From: PKWO01 sp036561005
Lineage (GTDB): Bacteria; Pseudomonadota; Gammaproteobacteria; Burkholderiales; Burkholderiaceae_D
Reading direction: 5' to 3'
DNA: 64,000 bases
Assembly (NCBI GenBank): GCA_036561005.1
Contig: DATBQE010000140.1
Coordinates: 93,935-157,934, forward strand
Shown here: positions 9,343 through 19,721 of the stretch, one piece after another
Layout: each line of letters begins with the position of its first letter
Numbering within the stretch: the stretch's first letter is position 1
Notes under the pieces: model-generated
The model's input: only the letters and a program-made list of their open reading frames with translations
What the model was told of the DNA's origin: nothing
Databases searched by the model: none
Made by a program: the position numbers and the translations under genes

Positions 9343-11052
9343 ATGAAATTCTCGAATCTGACCCTGGTGCAGCGCTTCCTGGGTTTACTCGTGATTGTCG
9401 TATTGGGCTTTGTCGCCTTTGGTGCATGCTCCTTCAAGGTTCTCGGTGATCTCAAAGTCAACGGGCCGGTGTATCAACGCATCGTACAAGGCAAGGACCT
9501 GATAGCGGACATTCTTCCGCCCCCGGAATACATCATCGAATCCTATCTGGTCACGCTTCAGATGATCGATGCGGCGCCAACCGAACGCAAAGCGTTGATC
9601 GACAACCTGAAGGTGCTCAAGAGCGATTACGATACGCGCCATATTTACTGGGCCAATGAGCATCTCGACACGGTGCTGAGCGAGCAATTACTGCAAAAGG
9701 CGGACCAGCCGGCGCAGGAATTCTACAAAATCGCGTTTGACCAATTCTTGCCGGCACTGGAAAAGGACGACAAAGCTGCCGTGACCTCTGCTTTGACAAT
9801 CATGAAGGCGCGCTACGCCGAACACAGGAATGAAATCAACAAGCTCGTGGGCCTGGCCAATAAACGCAACGAATCCGACGAATCCGGCGCCAAAACGCAG
9901 ATTACGTCCTCGACCTGGTTGATGGCAGGCATCCTGTTCGCGTCGGTCAGTTTGGCGGCTCTGTTCTTGATGCGTATCGCCGGCAAGCTCGTGCGCCAGC
10001 TTGGTGGCGAGCCGGCCTATGCGGCAGCCATTACCGCCCGGATTGCCGCCGGCGATTTGACAGGTGAGATCGATACCCACAAATCGACGGAAGACAGCCT
10101 GCTGATGGCGATGAAAAACATGCGCGACAGCTTGGCCAGGATCGTGACCGAGGTGCGCATTGGGACTGAAAACATTGCCACCGCGTCGGGCCAGATTTCT
10201 TCCGGCAACATGGAACTGTCGTCCCGCACTGAGGGACAGGCAAGCGCGCTGGAACAAACGGCGGCCTCGATGGAGGAACTGACCAGCACGGTCAAGCAAA
10301 ACGCGGAAAATTCGTATGAGGCCAACCTGATGGCAAAATCGGCCTCCCAAATTGCAATCAAAGGTGGATCGGTTGTCGCGCAAGTGGTCGAGACCATGGG
10401 TTCGATCAATGAGTCGTCCAAGAAGATTGTCGACATAATCGGCGTCATCGACGGCATTGCCTTTCAGACCAATATTCTCGCCTTGAATGCTGCAGTAGAA
10501 GCCGCCAGGGCGGGCGAACAGGGGCGGGGGTTCGCCGTGGTAGCGTCGGAAGTGCGTAATCTCGCGCAGCGTTCGGCGGCGGCGGCCAAGGAGATCAAGA
10601 CACTGATCGGCAATTCCGTCGAGAAAATTGACGTCGGGGCACAACTTGTGGACGAGGCAGGCAAAACCATGGACGAAGTTGTGGCGAGTGTCAGACGAGT
10701 CACGGACATCATCGGCGACATTACCAACGCCAGCAATGAGCAAACATCGGGCATTGCCCAAATCAATCAGGCCATCATGCACATGGACAGCGCAACCCAG
10801 CAAAATTCCGCCATGGTGGAAGAGGCGGCCTCGGCCGCGCGCAGCCTGCATGAGCAAGCCGACAGTCTTTCGCGCTTGGTGCGCGTCTTCAAATTGACGG
10901 AAAACGGCGCCGGATCGACCACTATTGAGCGACAGGGCAATTCAGTTGCGACGATATCGTCGACCGAAAGAACGACGTCCAGGAATCAACGGATGCTATT
11001 GCAAAAGGCTGTGGAGAAGCGGGAAAGACCAATACTCGGTGTTAGCGTTTGA
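9343..11052 (+). CDS. Methyl-accepting chemotaxis protein, no C-terminal tether
   Basis: The 569-residue receptor has a first membrane helix (about 10-32), a periplasmic domain with the segment PPPEYIIESYL, a second helix (about 190-210), a HAMP domain and a long cytoplasmic signalling coil whose tip reads NILALNAAVEAARAGEQGRG and ASEVRNLAQRSA. These bind CheA and CheW. The ATG at 9343 was chosen because the membrane helix starts there; an upstream frame adds 66 residues without signal character. The protein ends in GVSV and lacks the xWxxF peptide that recruits CheR and CheB, unlike the second receptor nearby. Periplasmic ligand unknown. Confidence 0.92.
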   Translation: MKFSNLTLVQRFLGLLVIVVLGFVAFGACSFKVLGDLKVNGPVYQRIVQGKDLIADILPPPEYIIESYLVTLQMIDAAPTERKALIDNLKVLKSDYDTRHIYWANEHLDTVLSEQLLQKADQPAQEFYKIAFDQFLPALEKDDKAAVTSALTIMKARYAEHRNEINKLVGLANKRNESDESGAKTQITSSTWLMAGILFASVSLAALFLMRIAGKLVRQLGGEPAYAAAITARIAAGDLTGEIDTHKSTEDSLLMAMKNMRDSLARIVTEVRIGTENIATASGQISSGNMELSSRTEGQASALEQTAASMEELTSTVKQNAENSYEANLMAKSASQIAIKGGSVVAQVVETMGSINESSKKIVDIIGVIDGIAFQTNILALNAAVEAARAGEQGRGFAVVASEVRNLAQRSAAAAKEIKTLIGNSVEKIDVGAQLVDEAGKTMDEVVASVRRVTDIIGDITNASNEQTSGIAQINQAIMHMDSATQQNSAMVEEAASAARSLHEQADSLSRLVRVFKLTENGAGSTTIERQGNSVATISSTERTTSRNQRMLLQKAVEKRERPILGVSV

Positions 11053-11539
11053 GCAGGTTGAAGGCGGCTGCGCGAATTGCTTTGTCACCATGGGAACCGC
11101 AACGAAGGCATTAGCCGGCATCGTCCCGCGTTGTGTGAACAGAGCCCAAGGGTGCGTTTTTTTGAGCGTAATGGCATGACTGAGAACCGATGGTCGCGGC
11201 CGCTACCAGGCAAGTAATATTTCTTGATAGTTCACAGCATTTAACTTGCCTTGTGGAAAATAAAGCGTACAATTCCTGCTAGAGTTAACTCCAAGTGATT
11301 GCGCCGAGGCCCAACGTAACATGCCCTTGAGCGAATCTTGTGAGAGTCTTTGATCTGAGACCGCCCCCTCCCGCGATCTCACTGCAGTCCTCCGGCCCAA
11401 TTCCGCCGACTTCACCCTAAAAAATACTCATTGCATTCCGTGTCGCATGTGCTTCGCATTTCGCATCGGTTATGCCATTTGCTTCGTGCCGCATTGCACA
11501 TTGCGACGCAAGCTGAACCTACACTTTATAAGGATGGTC
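11053..11539. other. Intergenic region upstream of cheW-like gene
   Basis: Nearly 490 bases hold no supported gene. Small open frames on either strand show no motif or ribosome binding site. The region probably carries the promoter of the cheW, receptor and HD-GYP genes that follow; no flagellar sigma-28 type element (TAAA with GCCGATAA) was recognised. Confidence 0.45.
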
Positions 11540-12043
11540 ATGAGCAATACGGAAGATGTCACGGAAGTTGCAACTGGTATGCCGCGAATCGGCGGCCTTG
11601 AGTTTCTTGCTTTCACGCTGGGTGCGGAAGAATACGGCATCGACATCCAGAAAGTGCAAGAGCTGCGCGGCTATGACGCCGTCACACGCATCGCCAACGC
11701 GCCGCAATACATCAAGGGTGTGGTCAATCTGCGCGGCATTATCGTGCCGATTATCGACATGCGCATCAAGCTCAACCTCGGCGAGCCGACCTATGACCAA
11801 TTCACCGTCGTCATCATCCTCAATCTCGGCAAGCGTGTCGTCGGCATGGTGGTCGACAGCGTGTCGGATGTCATTACCCTCACCAACGAGCAGATCAAGC
11901 CTGCGCCGGCCATGGGCTCGGCACTCGATTCGGACTACCTGATCGGCCTGGGAACAGTCGACGAACGCATGTTGATCCTGGTCGATATTGCCCGACTCAT
12001 GTCCAATGACGACTTGGCCGTCGCAGAAAAAATCGCGGCCTGA
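11540..12043 (+). CDS. cheW: CheW-like chemotaxis adaptor
   Basis: The 167-residue protein shows the CheW fold: FLAFTLGAEEYGIDI, VQELRGY, IANAPQYIKGVVNLRG and IVPIIDMR, then VGMVVDSVSDVI. CheW couples chemoreceptors to the kinase CheA at the inner face of the membrane. ATG 11540 is preferred over ATG 11534 because an AAGG at 11530-11533 is then 6 bases away. It lies between two receptor genes with no cheA in the window, so it is probably an accessory adaptor that feeds a chemotaxis array encoded elsewhere. Confidence 0.93.
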   Translation: MSNTEDVTEVATGMPRIGGLEFLAFTLGAEEYGIDIQKVQELRGYDAVTRIANAPQYIKGVVNLRGIIVPIIDMRIKLNLGEPTYDQFTVVIILNLGKRVVGMVVDSVSDVITLTNEQIKPAPAMGSALDSDYLIGLGTVDERMLILVDIARLMSNDDLAVAEKIAA

Positions 12044-12083
12044 TCGGCCAACACACACAAACATAAAAATACCGGAACCCCAG

Positions 12084-13805
12084 ATGAATATTACAAATAT
12101 GAAAATTGGCACACGTCTTGCCTTGGTCTTCGGCGCGCTGATGCTGTTGCTTGCAATTGTTACTGCTGTTGGGGCAATGCGCCTGTCGGAATTGTATTCA
12201 ACTGCAGACGATACGATCGACAACCTTTATCCGAAAGCTGCAGCCGCGCAGCGTCTGGCATTCCTCGCCATGGACCGCGGCCGCCTTGCGCGCAATATCA
12301 TCCTCAACAAGGATCCTGCGGCCATGGCGACGAACAAGGCGACGTTTGATAAAGACAACGAGGAGGTCCAGAAACTGTTCGCTCAACTCGACAAGTCGAT
12401 CAATGCAGTAAAGGGCCGCGAACTGTTCAATAACATTCAAACGACACGCGGCCCCTATGCGGCGTTTATCGACGAGGTAGTGGCGCATGCATTGAAAAAT
12501 GAGGACTCCGAAGCCGTCAAGATGTTGTTTGGAGAAAATTACAAGACCCAGGCCACTTACCTTGCCGCTCTCTATGCATTAGTCGAATTTGAGGAAAAAA
12601 GAATGACGGAAGGCGGCGATCAAGCGCGCGCCACGTATCAAAGCGGATTGACGATCATGCTTGCGCTTGGTGGACTGGCGCTGGTATTCGGTGTCGCAAT
12701 GTCCTGGCTCATCACGCGAAGCCTGCTCAAGCAGCTCGGTGGCGAACCAAACGATGCAGCCCGTGCCGCACGAAATATTGCCGAAGGCGATCTGACGGAA
12801 GAAGTGTTCACCAAGCCTGGTGATGATTTCAGCATGATGTTTGCCATGAAAACCATGCGCGACAACCTGGCTCGCATCGTCGGCGACGTGCGTGTCGGCA
12901 CCGACACCATCGCCACCGCATCGGGTGAAATCGCCTCGGGCAATATGGATCTGTCCTCCCGCACCGAGCAACAGGCCTCGTCGCTCGAAGAAACGGCGTC
13001 CTCGATGGAAGAATTGACATCAACGGTCAAACAAAATGCCGACAATGCACGCCAGGCCAACCAATTGGCCGTTTCGGCTTCTGATGTTGCCGTCAAGGGC
13101 GGTGTGGTCGTCTCGCAGGTGGTCGACACCATGAATGCGATCAATGAGTCGGCAAAGAAGATCGTCGACATCATCGGCGTAATTGACGGCATTGCATTCC
13201 AGACCAATATCCTTGCCTTGAATGCCGCTGTGGAAGCAGCGCGGGCCGGTGAACAAGGCCGTGGTTTTGCTGTAGTCGCCTCGGAAGTACGCAATCTCGC
13301 GCAGCGTAGTGCTGCGGCGGCAAAGGAAATCAAGACGCTGATCGGCGATTCGGTGGACAAGGTCGATGCCGGTAGCAAGCTGGTAGATCAAGCCGGAGAA
13401 ACGATGCAAGAAGTGGTATCGAGCGTCAAGCGCGTCAGCGATATCATCAGCGAAATTACGGCCGCCAGCGCCGAGCAGGAAGCCGGTATCAACCAGATCA
13501 ATACGGCCATCACCGAGATGGACAACGTCACGCAGCAAAACGCTGCCCTGGTTGAGGAAGCGGCTGCGGCGGCCGGTTCGCTGCAGGACCAGGCCGAACA
13601 TCTCGTCGACATTGTAAAAGTGTTCAAGATAGACCGCCGCGCTGCGCCACAATCAGCACGCGCGAACGTTACAGCAGTGAAAAAACAAATTGGCCTCGCA
13701 CCTGTCGGGAAACTTTCCAGCGCGCCTCTTTCACCGGCGCGCAAACAGATTCCAAACAGGTCTGCGGTCAAAGCGGCCAACGGCGGCGATTGGGAAGAGT
13801 TCTGA
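12084..13805 (+). CDS. Methyl-accepting chemotaxis protein with DWEEF tether
   Basis: The 573-residue receptor has a first membrane helix (about 10-30), a four-helix-bundle-like periplasmic sensor (YPKAAAAQRLAFLAMDRGRLARN and on), a second helix (about 188-213), HAMP and a signalling domain whose tip is nearly identical to that of the receptor at 9343-11052. The last five residues are DWEEF, matching the xWxxF peptide that binds CheR (and CheB) in E. coli Tsr and Tar. It starts 40 bases after cheW, so an operon is likely. ATG 12084 was taken; ATG 12099 (MKIGTRL) is also possible. Confidence 0.93.
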   Translation: MNITNMKIGTRLALVFGALMLLLAIVTAVGAMRLSELYSTADDTIDNLYPKAAAAQRLAFLAMDRGRLARNIILNKDPAAMATNKATFDKDNEEVQKLFAQLDKSINAVKGRELFNNIQTTRGPYAAFIDEVVAHALKNEDSEAVKMLFGENYKTQATYLAALYALVEFEEKRMTEGGDQARATYQSGLTIMLALGGLALVFGVAMSWLITRSLLKQLGGEPNDAARAARNIAEGDLTEEVFTKPGDDFSMMFAMKTMRDNLARIVGDVRVGTDTIATASGEIASGNMDLSSRTEQQASSLEETASSMEELTSTVKQNADNARQANQLAVSASDVAVKGGVVVSQVVDTMNAINESAKKIVDIIGVIDGIAFQTNILALNAAVEAARAGEQGRGFAVVASEVRNLAQRSAAAAKEIKTLIGDSVDKVDAGSKLVDQAGETMQEVVSSVKRVSDIISEITAASAEQEAGINQINTAITEMDNVTQQNAALVEEAAAAAGSLQDQAEHLVDIVKVFKIDRRAAPQSARANVTAVKKQIGLAPVGKLSSAPLSPARKQIPNRSAVKAANGGDWEEF

Positions 13806-13910
13806 CGCGACCCATCGTATTCGAGGCTTGCTGCGTTTGTTTCTCGTTGACGCATTTGACGCGCAGGACTTCGAATCTACCTATTCCGCGAAGCATCACT
13901 TGGAAAAATT

Positions 13911-14942
13911 ATGGCAATCATGATCGTCGACGACAACAGGACCAATCTGATGCTGTTGTCATCGCTGGCCGAGTCGGCTACGCAAATAGCCTGCAATTGT
14001 TTTGAAGATCCGGTCGAGGCCTTGTATGCCAGTGAAAAGTGCGCGCCCGATCTGGTCTTGGTGGACTATCGCATGCCCAATTTATCGGGCAACGATTTCA
14101 TCCGCCTGTTTCGCCAGACCGCGGGCTGTGCCGACGTGCCTATCGTGATGGTCACAACGGAGAACGAGCGCGATGTGCGGCAGGAGGCCTTCACCATGGG
14201 TGCGACCGAGTTCTTGTCCAAACCCGTCGATGCCATCGAATTTCGCCTGCGCGTGCGCAATTTGCTGGCCTTGAGCCAGGCCCAGGCGCTGCTGACTGAT
14301 CGCGCCAAATTATTGCAGCATGAGGTGGACAGGGCGACACTGGGAATTCTGCAGCGGGAACGCGAACTGGTTGTCCGGCTATCGAAGGCGGCTGAATTTC
14401 GCGATCCGGAAACGGGTGCGCATATCAACCGGATGGCGCATTATTCCAAGCTGATTGCATGCAAACTCGAGTTGCCGGAGACGTTTCAAAGGCTCTTGCT
14501 TGATGCCGCACCGATGCACGATGTGGGGAAGCTTGCCACGCCCGACAATATTTTGTTGAAACCGGGTCGCCTGGATGACGCCGAGATGGCGATCATGCGG
14601 CGCCACGCGGAAATCGGCGCGCAAATCCTGTCGGGCAGCGATTCCCCGCTGCTCCAATTGGCGGAAGAAATCGCAGCAACGCACCATGAAAAATTCGACG
14701 GCGGAGGCTATCCGAAGGGTTTGGCAGGGGAGGCGATTCCCCTGGCCGGCCGTATCGTGGCCGTCGCCGACGTGTTCGATGCACTCACGTCGGAGCGCCC
14801 ATACAAGCGCGCATGGAGCTTGGACGACGCTAGGCAATTCTTGCGCGATCATACCGGGACACATTTTTGCCCGCTCTGCGCCAATGCATTTCTCGATGCA
14901 TGGGACGAAGTCCTGATGATTCGATCCAATTTCCCCGATTAA
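13911..14942 (+). CDS. Response regulator with HD-GYP phosphodiesterase domain (RpfG type)
   Basis: The 343-residue protein begins with a receiver domain (D7 and D8, phosphorylation site D52 in VDYRMP) and carries an HD-GYP domain: HD at residues 203-204 in APMHDVGKL, then HHEKFDGGGYPKGL near 258-271 and DVFDALTSERPYK. HD-GYP enzymes hydrolyse cyclic di-GMP, and the metal ligands and GYP triplet are present, so activity is expected. It follows the receptor and CheW genes in the same direction, which suggests that the chemosensory unit also adjusts cyclic di-GMP. Confidence 0.92.
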   Translation: MAIMIVDDNRTNLMLLSSLAESATQIACNCFEDPVEALYASEKCAPDLVLVDYRMPNLSGNDFIRLFRQTAGCADVPIVMVTTENERDVRQEAFTMGATEFLSKPVDAIEFRLRVRNLLALSQAQALLTDRAKLLQHEVDRATLGILQRERELVVRLSKAAEFRDPETGAHINRMAHYSKLIACKLELPETFQRLLLDAAPMHDVGKLATPDNILLKPGRLDDAEMAIMRRHAEIGAQILSGSDSPLLQLAEEIAATHHEKFDGGGYPKGLAGEAIPLAGRIVAVADVFDALTSERPYKRAWSLDDARQFLRDHTGTHFCPLCANAFLDAWDEVLMIRSNFPD

Positions 14943-14996
14943 CCTGACCAACCTGCGCCCTGCAGCTGCGAATTTAACTTACTCAATGGAGACGCC

Positions 14997-16142
14997 ATGA
15001 AAACGAACCAGGTGATTTTGAAATCAATGTCCGGCGCGGCGGCGGCGCTAGCGCCTTTGCGCGATATGGAACCCGATCTTTTGCTGGTATTCGGTGCCGT
15101 CTCATTTTTCAGCTCTCCGGAATTGTCGCAAAGCCTCAAGGACTTGTTTCCCAATGCAATCCTGTGCGGTTGCTCCACCGCCGGGGAAATTGCCGTCGAC
15201 AGGGTCTACGACAACACCTGCGTCATTTCTGCCCTCAAGTTTGCGCGAACCCGCGTCGTCGGCGTATCGACTCGCATCGCCGGCATGGCCGATTCGACGG
15301 CGGCAGGCAGACGACTGGCCGAAGCCTTGCCGAAAGAGGATCTGGCAGCGGTCCTGCTCTATGGCACGGGTGTGGCCATCAATGGCAGCGCGTTGGTCTC
15401 CGGCCTGCAGTCGGGCTTGCCGCAAAGCGTCACGATTTCAGGCGGTTTGGCGGGCGATGCCGGTGCCTTCAGGCAAACCTGGACCCTTGGCGCCGAAGGC
15501 GCGACCGATGACCATGTCGTCGCGGTGGGCTTGTACGGCGCGAACGTGAAGTTGGGATATGGCAGCTACGGCGGCTGGGAGCCGTTCGGCCCGTCGCGCA
15601 AGGTCACGCGCTGCGTCGACAACGTGCTGTATGAACTCGATGGAGAGCGTGCACTCGACATTTACAAATCCTATCTCGGTAGCTACGCCAAGGATCTGCC
15701 CGGTTCCGGGTTGCTGTTCCCATTTGAAATGCTTTCCGCACAGCATGAGAAGAGCGGAATTCTTCGCACCATTCTGGGCGTCAACGAGCAGGACGGCTCG
15801 CTCACCCTGGCCGGCGATATCGATGCCGCCGGCTACCTTCGCCTGATGCATTCGAGCACTGAAAAACTGATTGAAGGAGCCGAGACCGCTGCCGGAAGTG
15901 TGGCCTCGTCGATTGCCTCCGATTCTGGCGATGGCCTGGCAATTCTGGTAAGCTGCATTGGCCGAAAACTGGTCATGGGCGATCGTGTCGATGAGGAAGT
16001 GGAAGCCGTTGCGGAATTGATGGGTCAACATACGCAGGTAACCGGCTTCTATTCGAACGGCGAGATCGGCAGGTCGGCGTTCCTTGGCGATTGTCGCCTG
16101 CACAACCAGACCATGACCATCACACGGATCAGCGAAAGCTAG
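14997..16142 (+). CDS. FIST-domain sensor protein
   Basis: The 381-residue soluble protein matches the FIST N and C domains: the early LLLVFGAVSFF and NAILCGCSTAGEI segment, GGLAGD and the C-terminal CIGRK and GFYSNGEIG block. FIST proteins are thought to bind small ligands and are found next to histidine kinases and chemoreceptors. No membrane segment is seen, so it should be cytoplasmic. A GGAGA at 14987-14991 sits before the ATG. The hybrid kinase starts 2 bases after its stop, so the two are very likely one sensory unit. Confidence 0.9.
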   Translation: MKTNQVILKSMSGAAAALAPLRDMEPDLLLVFGAVSFFSSPELSQSLKDLFPNAILCGCSTAGEIAVDRVYDNTCVISALKFARTRVVGVSTRIAGMADSTAAGRRLAEALPKEDLAAVLLYGTGVAINGSALVSGLQSGLPQSVTISGGLAGDAGAFRQTWTLGAEGATDDHVVAVGLYGANVKLGYGSYGGWEPFGPSRKVTRCVDNVLYELDGERALDIYKSYLGSYAKDLPGSGLLFPFEMLSAQHEKSGILRTILGVNEQDGSLTLAGDIDAAGYLRLMHSSTEKLIEGAETAAGSVASSIASDSGDGLAILVSCIGRKLVMGDRVDEEVEAVAELMGQHTQVTGFYSNGEIGRSAFLGDCRLHNQTMTITRISES

Positions 16143-16144
16143 CC

Positions 16145-19100
16145 ATGCATCGCACGCTGGCGCGACAACTGCGCAGGAATTGCGGGATCGACGATCAGGA
16201 AAGTCTTGAGGCCCTGGTCAAGAGCGCCGCACAGTGGGGTGTGGGCGAAGAAATGCCCGGCGCCCTGCCTGCCGAACTGCGTACCTTCCTTGCCGGCCTG
16301 GGCGATTTCATCGCGCGTGTCGATAGCACCTACGAACAGTCCGACCGGGATCTGGATTTGCGTTCGCGCAGTCTCGATCTCAGTTCTGCGGAACTGAATC
16401 AGGCCAATGAAAGGATGCGTGCCGACATCCTGAGCCGCAACCGGGTACTCGAATCGCTGCGTGAGGCTGCGGCTGCATTGCTCAAACACAGCGAATCCGA
16501 CCTGAAATTGCCGGCTGAGGAAGACCTCGAAGGTTTATCCAAGCTGCTTCCCGACCTCGTCAAACTGCAGGATGCCCGCCGTATCGAATTGCTCAATCAG
16601 CGCTTCGCCATGAACCAGCACGCCATCGTCAGCATCACAGACACGGGCGGCAGTATTTTGTACGTCAATGATAAATTCACCAAAATCAGCGGCTACTCGC
16701 GTGCCGAACTGATCGGCAGCAACCATAAAATCATCAATTCCGGGAATCATCCGAGGGAATTTTTCGAGCACATGTGGAACACCATCAGTGCCGGCTTGGT
16801 TTGGCACGGAGAAATCTGCAATCGCAACAAAGACGGCAACCTGTACTGGGTTGATGCGACGATTGTTCCTTTTCTCGATGAAGTCGGCGTGCCCTACCAA
16901 TATATTGCCATTCGCACGGACATCACCAGCCGCAAGGAAATGGCCGAGCGCATCGCCGCCAGCGAAAAGGAATATCGCAACGTCGTCGACAACCTCAACG
17001 AGGTCGTGTTCCGCATCGATCGCGAAGGCAAGTGGACCTTCCTGAACCCGGCCTGGAGCGCCATTACCGGATTCGAGATCGAGCCGACGCTTGGCGAACC
17101 CTTTATCGAATACATCCATCCCAAAGATCGCACCGCAGTCTTGGCAGGTTTCCAGAAGATGGTGGCCGGCGTCAAGGCACTGACGCGGCATGAGGCGCGC
17201 TATCTTCACATCGCGGGCAGTTATCGCTGGATCGACGTGTTTGCCCGCCCCGAGTTCGACCAGAATGGACGCATCGTCGGCGTGACGGGCAGCCTTTCCG
17301 ATATCACCGCCCGGCACGACGCCACGGCGCAAATTCAGGATAACCTCAATTTTGTCGATGCCTTGCTTGAATCGATCCCCTTGCCGATCTACCTCAAGGA
17401 CCCGGACGGCCGCTACCTGCGTTTGAACAAAGCGTTCGGAAAGTTCTTTTCAATTAATGTCGACGACTACCTCGGTAAATCGGCGTTCGACCTCTTGACC
17501 TCGGAAAACGCGGAAGAACATCGGCGCATGGACCGTGTGCTGGTGCAAGATCGAATGCCGCAGAATTTCGAATCGACACTAATTATTAACGGCCACCAGA
17601 CGCACACGATTTATAGCAAGGCTGCGTTGACCAAGCCGGACGGAAGCATCATTGGCCTGGTGGGAACGATCGTCGATATCTCCAGCCAGAAAGCGGCTGA
17701 ACAGGCCTTGCTGCAGGCAAAGGACGCGGCCGAATCTGCCAATCGTTCCAAGAGCGAATTTCTGGCCAACATGAGCCATGAGATACGCACGCCGATGAAC
17801 GGCATCATCGGCATGACCGATCTGGTCCTCAATTCTGAACTGGAAAGACATCAACGCGAATACCTGGAAGTTGTGAAATCTTCCGCCGATGCCTTGCTCG
17901 AAATCATTAATGATATTCTGGATTTCTCGAAGATCGAAGCCGGCAAGATGAAACTCGAATCGATCCCGTTCGATTTCACCAGGATGGTGCCCGATACGCT
18001 TCGCACGCTCACCCTGCGTGCCCAGCAGAGCGGGTTGGAACTTGCACTTGACCTCGATCCCGGCATACCGCGTCATTTGCTTGGCGACCCCGGTCGCTTT
18101 CGCCAAATTTTGACGAACCTTGTCGGCAATGCGGTCAAATTCACCAAGGCAGGTGAAATTGTCGTCAGTATCAAATTGCTGCGCCTGTGGGACGACAAGG
18201 TATCGCTGCAAATTAATGTGAAGGATACCGGTATCGGTATTCCGCCGGAAAAGCAGCACCTGATATTTGAAGCATTCGAACAGGAAGACGGCTCGACGAC
18301 GCGGCGCTTCGGCGGTACCGGATTGGGACTGTCGATCACCAAGCGACTGGTTGGGCTGATGGAGGGCAAAATTTCCGTTTCCAGTGAAGTCGGCAAAGGC
18401 AGCGACTTTTGCGTGGCCGTTGCCATCGCTGTCGACAGATCGGCGGAAAACGTGGTGATCGATAATTCTCCCGCCAGACTTGCAGGTCGCACCGTGATGC
18501 TGATTGACGATAACCAGACCAGTTTGACGATCCTGAGCAAGATGTTCGAGCGCTGGCAGGTGCCGACGATTGTGCATCACACGGGCGATGCGGCACTCGA
18601 CTATTGTCGTCAGGAGTCTGCCCCTGTCGATTGCATCATCATGGACTACAACATGCCCGGATTGAACGGCTTTGAAACCGCCCAGGCGCTCGCTGAAATT
18701 CCGCGCTATCGGAATGTGCCCATCATTATCCTCTCTTCAAGCGGCGTTCCAGGCGACGGGCAGAAATGCCGCGAATTGGGCATCCAGGGATTTCTTCTCA
18801 AGCCGGCCAGCCACGACGAAATCTACAATGCCGTATGCGGCGTCATTGATCGCGAACGAAGCAAGGCCGGCGAAACGTCTATGGTTACTCGGCATTCAAT
18901 ACGCGAATCTGCGCCGCCGCTATCCATCCTGCTGGCTGAGGACAATCGCCTTAATCAGCAGTTGGCGGTGGCGCTTCTGACCAAGTGGGGCCATTCGGTG
19001 AAAGTGGCAAACAACGGCGTGGAAGCCTTGGAAATGCATGAGGCTGAAGCCTTCGATCTGATCTTGATGGATTTGCAAATGCCGCTCATGGGCGGCTTCG

Positions 19101-19705
19101 AAGTCACGGCGAGAATCCGTGAGCGCGAACTGGGCAGCGGAAGAAGATCGACGATTATCGCCATGACCGCCAATGCGCTCGAAGGCGACCGCGAAAAATG
19201 TATCAGCCAAGGCATGGACGACTATCTGTCCAAACCCTTCAAGGCCAATCAGTTCCAGAGTATCTTGAAGAAATATTCCCACCCTGCAGTTGGCGATCTG
19301 CCGTCCGCGCAGCAAACCGAGGCCGGTTTACCATCGAGCAATGCGGCGCCCGCAAAAGCCGATCGAAGCGGATTCGACTACGAGAAGGCGCTCGCCGCCG
19401 CAGATGCCGAAATTGTCGCACTCATAGGCGGACATTTTGCTATTGACGGTGCGAAAATCCTGCGTGTGATGCATAGTGCCTGGCGCGATGCAGATTACGA
19501 CACCTTACGTCGTGAAGCGCATACCCTTTCCGGCTTGCTCGGCAATTTCAGGGCACAGCCGGCGCAAGATGTCGCGACCGAAATCGACCATCGCCTGCGC
19601 GATGGGGATATGGACAAGGTTGCCGGACTTCTGGCCTGTCTGGAGGCTGAAATGGCCGATTTCATCCCTTGCCTCGCATCCCATGCGGCACGCATGATGC
19701 ATTGA
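16145..19705 (+). CDS. Cytosolic hybrid histidine kinase: three PAS, HisKA, HATPase, two REC, Hpt
   Basis: The 1186-residue protein has no membrane segments. An N-terminal helical region (1-165) is followed by three PAS-type domains (about 165-285, 290-415 and 420-540), HisKA with NMSHEIRTPMNG (H545), an ATPase domain with DTGIGIPP and GGTGLGLS, two receivers (DYNMPG; DLQMP in the second) and a C-terminal Hpt domain (REAHTLSGLLGN). It starts two bases after the FIST gene, so FIST is the likely input module; kinases next to FIST genes are a recurrent arrangement. Start 16145 was chosen because the longer frame from 16091 overlaps FIST. The output regulator is not evident, though HD-GYP is near. 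Confidence 0.92.
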   Translation: MHRTLARQLRRNCGIDDQESLEALVKSAAQWGVGEEMPGALPAELRTFLAGLGDFIARVDSTYEQSDRDLDLRSRSLDLSSAELNQANERMRADILSRNRVLESLREAAAALLKHSESDLKLPAEEDLEGLSKLLPDLVKLQDARRIELLNQRFAMNQHAIVSITDTGGSILYVNDKFTKISGYSRAELIGSNHKIINSGNHPREFFEHMWNTISAGLVWHGEICNRNKDGNLYWVDATIVPFLDEVGVPYQYIAIRTDITSRKEMAERIAASEKEYRNVVDNLNEVVFRIDREGKWTFLNPAWSAITGFEIEPTLGEPFIEYIHPKDRTAVLAGFQKMVAGVKALTRHEARYLHIAGSYRWIDVFARPEFDQNGRIVGVTGSLSDITARHDATAQIQDNLNFVDALLESIPLPIYLKDPDGRYLRLNKAFGKFFSINVDDYLGKSAFDLLTSENAEEHRRMDRVLVQDRMPQNFESTLIINGHQTHTIYSKAALTKPDGSIIGLVGTIVDISSQKAAEQALLQAKDAAESANRSKSEFLANMSHEIRTPMNGIIGMTDLVLNSELERHQREYLEVVKSSADALLEIINDILDFSKIEAGKMKLESIPFDFTRMVPDTLRTLTLRAQQSGLELALDLDPGIPRHLLGDPGRFRQILTNLVGNAVKFTKAGEIVVSIKLLRLWDDKVSLQINVKDTGIGIPPEKQHLIFEAFEQEDGSTTRRFGGTGLGLSITKRLVGLMEGKISVSSEVGKGSDFCVAVAIAVDRSAENVVIDNSPARLAGRTVMLIDDNQTSLTILSKMFERWQVPTIVHHTGDAALDYCRQESAPVDCIIMDYNMPGLNGFETAQALAEIPRYRNVPIIILSSSGVPGDGQKCRELGIQGFLLKPASHDEIYNAVCGVIDRERSKAGETSMVTRHSIRESAPPLSILLAEDNRLNQQLAVALLTKWGHSVKVANNGVEALEMHEAEAFDLILMDLQMPLMGGFEVTARIRERELGSGRRSTIIAMTANALEGDREKCISQGMDDYLSKPFKANQFQSILKKYSHPAVGDLPSAQQTEAGLPSSNAAPAKADRSGFDYEKALAAADAEIVALIGGHFAIDGAKILRVMHSAWRDADYDTLRREAHTLSGLLGNFRAQPAQDVATEIDHRLRDGDMDKVAGLLACLEAEMADFIPCLASHAARMMH

Positions 19706-19721
19706 CAGTTCACCTATCCGT

